DNA from: Betaproteobacteria bacterium
GTDB lineage: Bacteria > Pseudomonadota > Gammaproteobacteria > Burkholderiales > SG8-41
DNA length: 59,960 nt
Assembly: GCA_025363435.1 (NCBI GenBank)
Contig: JANYDY010000083.1
Location: forward strand, 1 to 59,960
Direction: 5' to 3'
Shown here: in pieces, positions 58,896 to 59,960 of the stretch
Position numbering within the stretch: the first letter of the stretch is position 1
How the letters are laid out: every line of letters starts with the position of its first letter
Position numbers and translations under genes: made by a program
Notes under the pieces: generated by a model
Told to the model about the DNA's origin: nothing
Seen by the model: the letters and a program-made list of their open reading frames with translations, nothing else
Databases searched by the model: none

Positions 58896-59864
58896 TTGAA
58901 ATCGAAATTGTTTGGCATGGCAGTTTGTGCACTGGCTGCAACCGCGACCGCGGCGGTCGCCGCGGATAAGTATCCGTCGAAACCGGTGCGGCTGGTGGTG
59001 CCGTTTTCGCCCGGCGGCGGCAACGACATCGCGGCGCGTTTTGTCGCCGTGCGTTTGACCGAAGGTTTTAATCAAAGCGCGGTGGTCGATAACCGTCCCG
59101 GCGCCGGCAGTACGCTGGGCACCGATCTGGTGGCCAAAGCCGTGCCGGACGGTTACACGCTGCTGGTCACGCACAACGCAATTGCGATCAACCAGACGCT
59201 TTATTCGAAGCTGCCATACGACACCACGCGCGATCTCACCCAGGTCGCGATCATCGGCACGACCACCAATACACTGGTGGTCAATCCGACGGTGCCGGCC
59301 AAAAGCACGAAAGAGTTGATCGCGTTGGCGAAGTCGAAACCGGGCGCGCTGAACTATGCAAGCACCGGCGCCGGCGGCACTTCGCATCTGGCGATGGAAT
59401 ATTTCCGCATCGAAACCGGCACCAACCTTGTGCATATTCCATACAAAGGCACGGCGCCGGGATTGACCGACGTGGTAGCGGGGCAGGTGCAAGTCATGAT
59501 TTCGGCGCTGCCGGGCACCGTGCCCTTCATCAACTCGAAACGCGTTATTGCGCTCGCCACCACCGGCAAAAAACGTTCGGCCTTCCTGCCCGATCTGCCG
59601 ACACTCGGCGAATCGGGTGTGCCCGGTTATGAATTCGACACCTGGTACGGTCTGCACGCGCCGTCGAAAGTTTCGAAGGAAATTATCACCCTGTTGAACC
59701 GGGAAATCACCAAGGCGCTATCGCGTCCCGAAGTGAAAGACCAGTTGTTCAAGCAGGGCCTCGAAGCGGAAACCTCGACGCCGGAAGAGTTCGCCAAATT
59801 CGTGCGCAGCGAAGTCGGCAAGATGGGCAAGATCATCAAGGCGTCGGGCGCGAAGCCGGAGTGA
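58896..59864 (+). CDS. Bug-family solute receptor
   Basis: A 322-residue canonical Bug receptor. The best start is TTG at 58896, with AAGGAG seven bases upstream and a signal peptide (LKSKLFGMAVCALAATATAA, cleavage near AVAA). An ATG in the signal region (58917) lacks a ribosome-binding site, and the frame extending to 58839 is not family-like. Motifs are KYPSKPVRLVVPFSPGGGND, VDNRPGAGSTLGTDLVAKAV and LVHIPYKGTAPGLTDVVAG, ending GKIIKASGAKPE. It is divergent from the thiol dioxygenase gene. No partner transporter lies before the window ends 96 bp later. Confidence 0.94.
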   Translation: MKSKLFGMAVCALAATATAAVAADKYPSKPVRLVVPFSPGGGNDIAARFVAVRLTEGFNQSAVVDNRPGAGSTLGTDLVAKAVPDGYTLLVTHNAIAINQTLYSKLPYDTTRDLTQVAIIGTTTNTLVVNPTVPAKSTKELIALAKSKPGALNYASTGAGGTSHLAMEYFRIETGTNLVHIPYKGTAPGLTDVVAGQVQVMISALPGTVPFINSKRVIALATTGKKRSAFLPDLPTLGESGVPGYEFDTWYGLHAPSKVSKEIITLLNREITKALSRPEVKDQLFKQGLEAETSTPEEFAKFVRSEVGKMGKIIKASGAKPE

Positions 59865-59960
59865 CGCGCGGCCTGTCATCGTTTGAAATGACATAAGCGG
59901 CGCGCGGTTGCTCAATCCGATCCAAGGGGCTTTTCACGCCGCGCCCGCCCTTGTTCATGA

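Noticed and set aside
1-59960. CRISPR array, tRNA, rRNA, prophage or transposase genes
   Set aside because: None was recognised on reading both strands; regular spacer-repeat structure is absent and the coding repeat at 53450-55680 is a protein low-complexity tract.

Overview
The window is about 60 kb of GC-rich (roughly 60 %) bacterial chromosome. It most resembles a betaproteobacterium of the Burkholderiales type. The main evidence is seven periplasmic solute receptors of the tripartite tricarboxylate transporter (Bug/TctC) family, a complete TctC-TctB-TctA operon, a SrkA kinase, DUF3025 and OprB-type porin genes, and purE-purK order. No rRNA, tRNA, CRISPR array, transposase or phage gene was recognised. 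The species cannot be named from this sequence.

Layout. 1-4.6 kb: end of one Bug receptor, an FAH-family hydrolase and a TctCBA transporter operon. 4.6-15.1 kb: a cluster of exported proteins. It holds a methyltransferase-like lipoprotein, a metallo-beta-lactamase-fold lipoprotein and six related signal-peptide-bearing class I methyltransferases. Five of the six sit head to tail and run into an amino-acid/polyamine-type permease; a membrane-bound spermidine-synthase-like protein is divergent to that run. 15.1-19.3 kb: a three-gene ABC importer. 19.4-22.3 kb: htpG behind a heat-shock-type promoter, an exported cysteine-rich protein and a LysR-type protein reduced to its DNA-binding domain. 22.3-24.2 kb: two divergent yybP-ykoY (manganese) riboswitch-like leaders, one facing the LysR fragment and one facing a TerC-UspA fusion. 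24.2-28.3 kb: a full-length LysR regulator and a purE-purK-sbtA-sbtB run, which places a bicarbonate transporter and its PII-like regulator beside the bicarbonate-consuming PurK. 28.5-31.4 kb: FIST-domain, DUF599, dimeric chlorite-dismutase-type and OsmC proteins. 31.4-35.9 kb: two gamma-glutamyltransferase-family genes around a Bug receptor. 35.9-37.2 kb: an AT-richer islet with a disrupted lipoprotein gene. 37.2-46 kb: amidase, two Bug receptors, an exported alpha/beta hydrolase, an unknown protein, two outer-membrane proteins and srkA. 46-60 kb: FAD oxidoreductase, DUF3025, diguanylate cyclase, a ThDP enzyme with its own Bug receptor, a 1245-residue coiled-coil/AsmA protein, an HD-domain protein, a quinone oxidoreductase, a thiol dioxygenase and a last Bug receptor.

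The most unusual items are four. First, the tandem array of exported methyltransferases: all keep the SAM-binding motif although SAM is not known to be available outside the cytoplasm. Second, the pair of divergent manganese riboswitches, one of which appears to control a LysR DNA-binding domain with no sensor domain. Third, the purEK-sbtAB run. Fourth, the 730-residue Ala/Glu/Arg/Lys repeat joined to an AsmA domain. Dispersed palindromic repeats of several families sit between genes, including a 25-bp element present in two exact inverted copies 7 kb apart.
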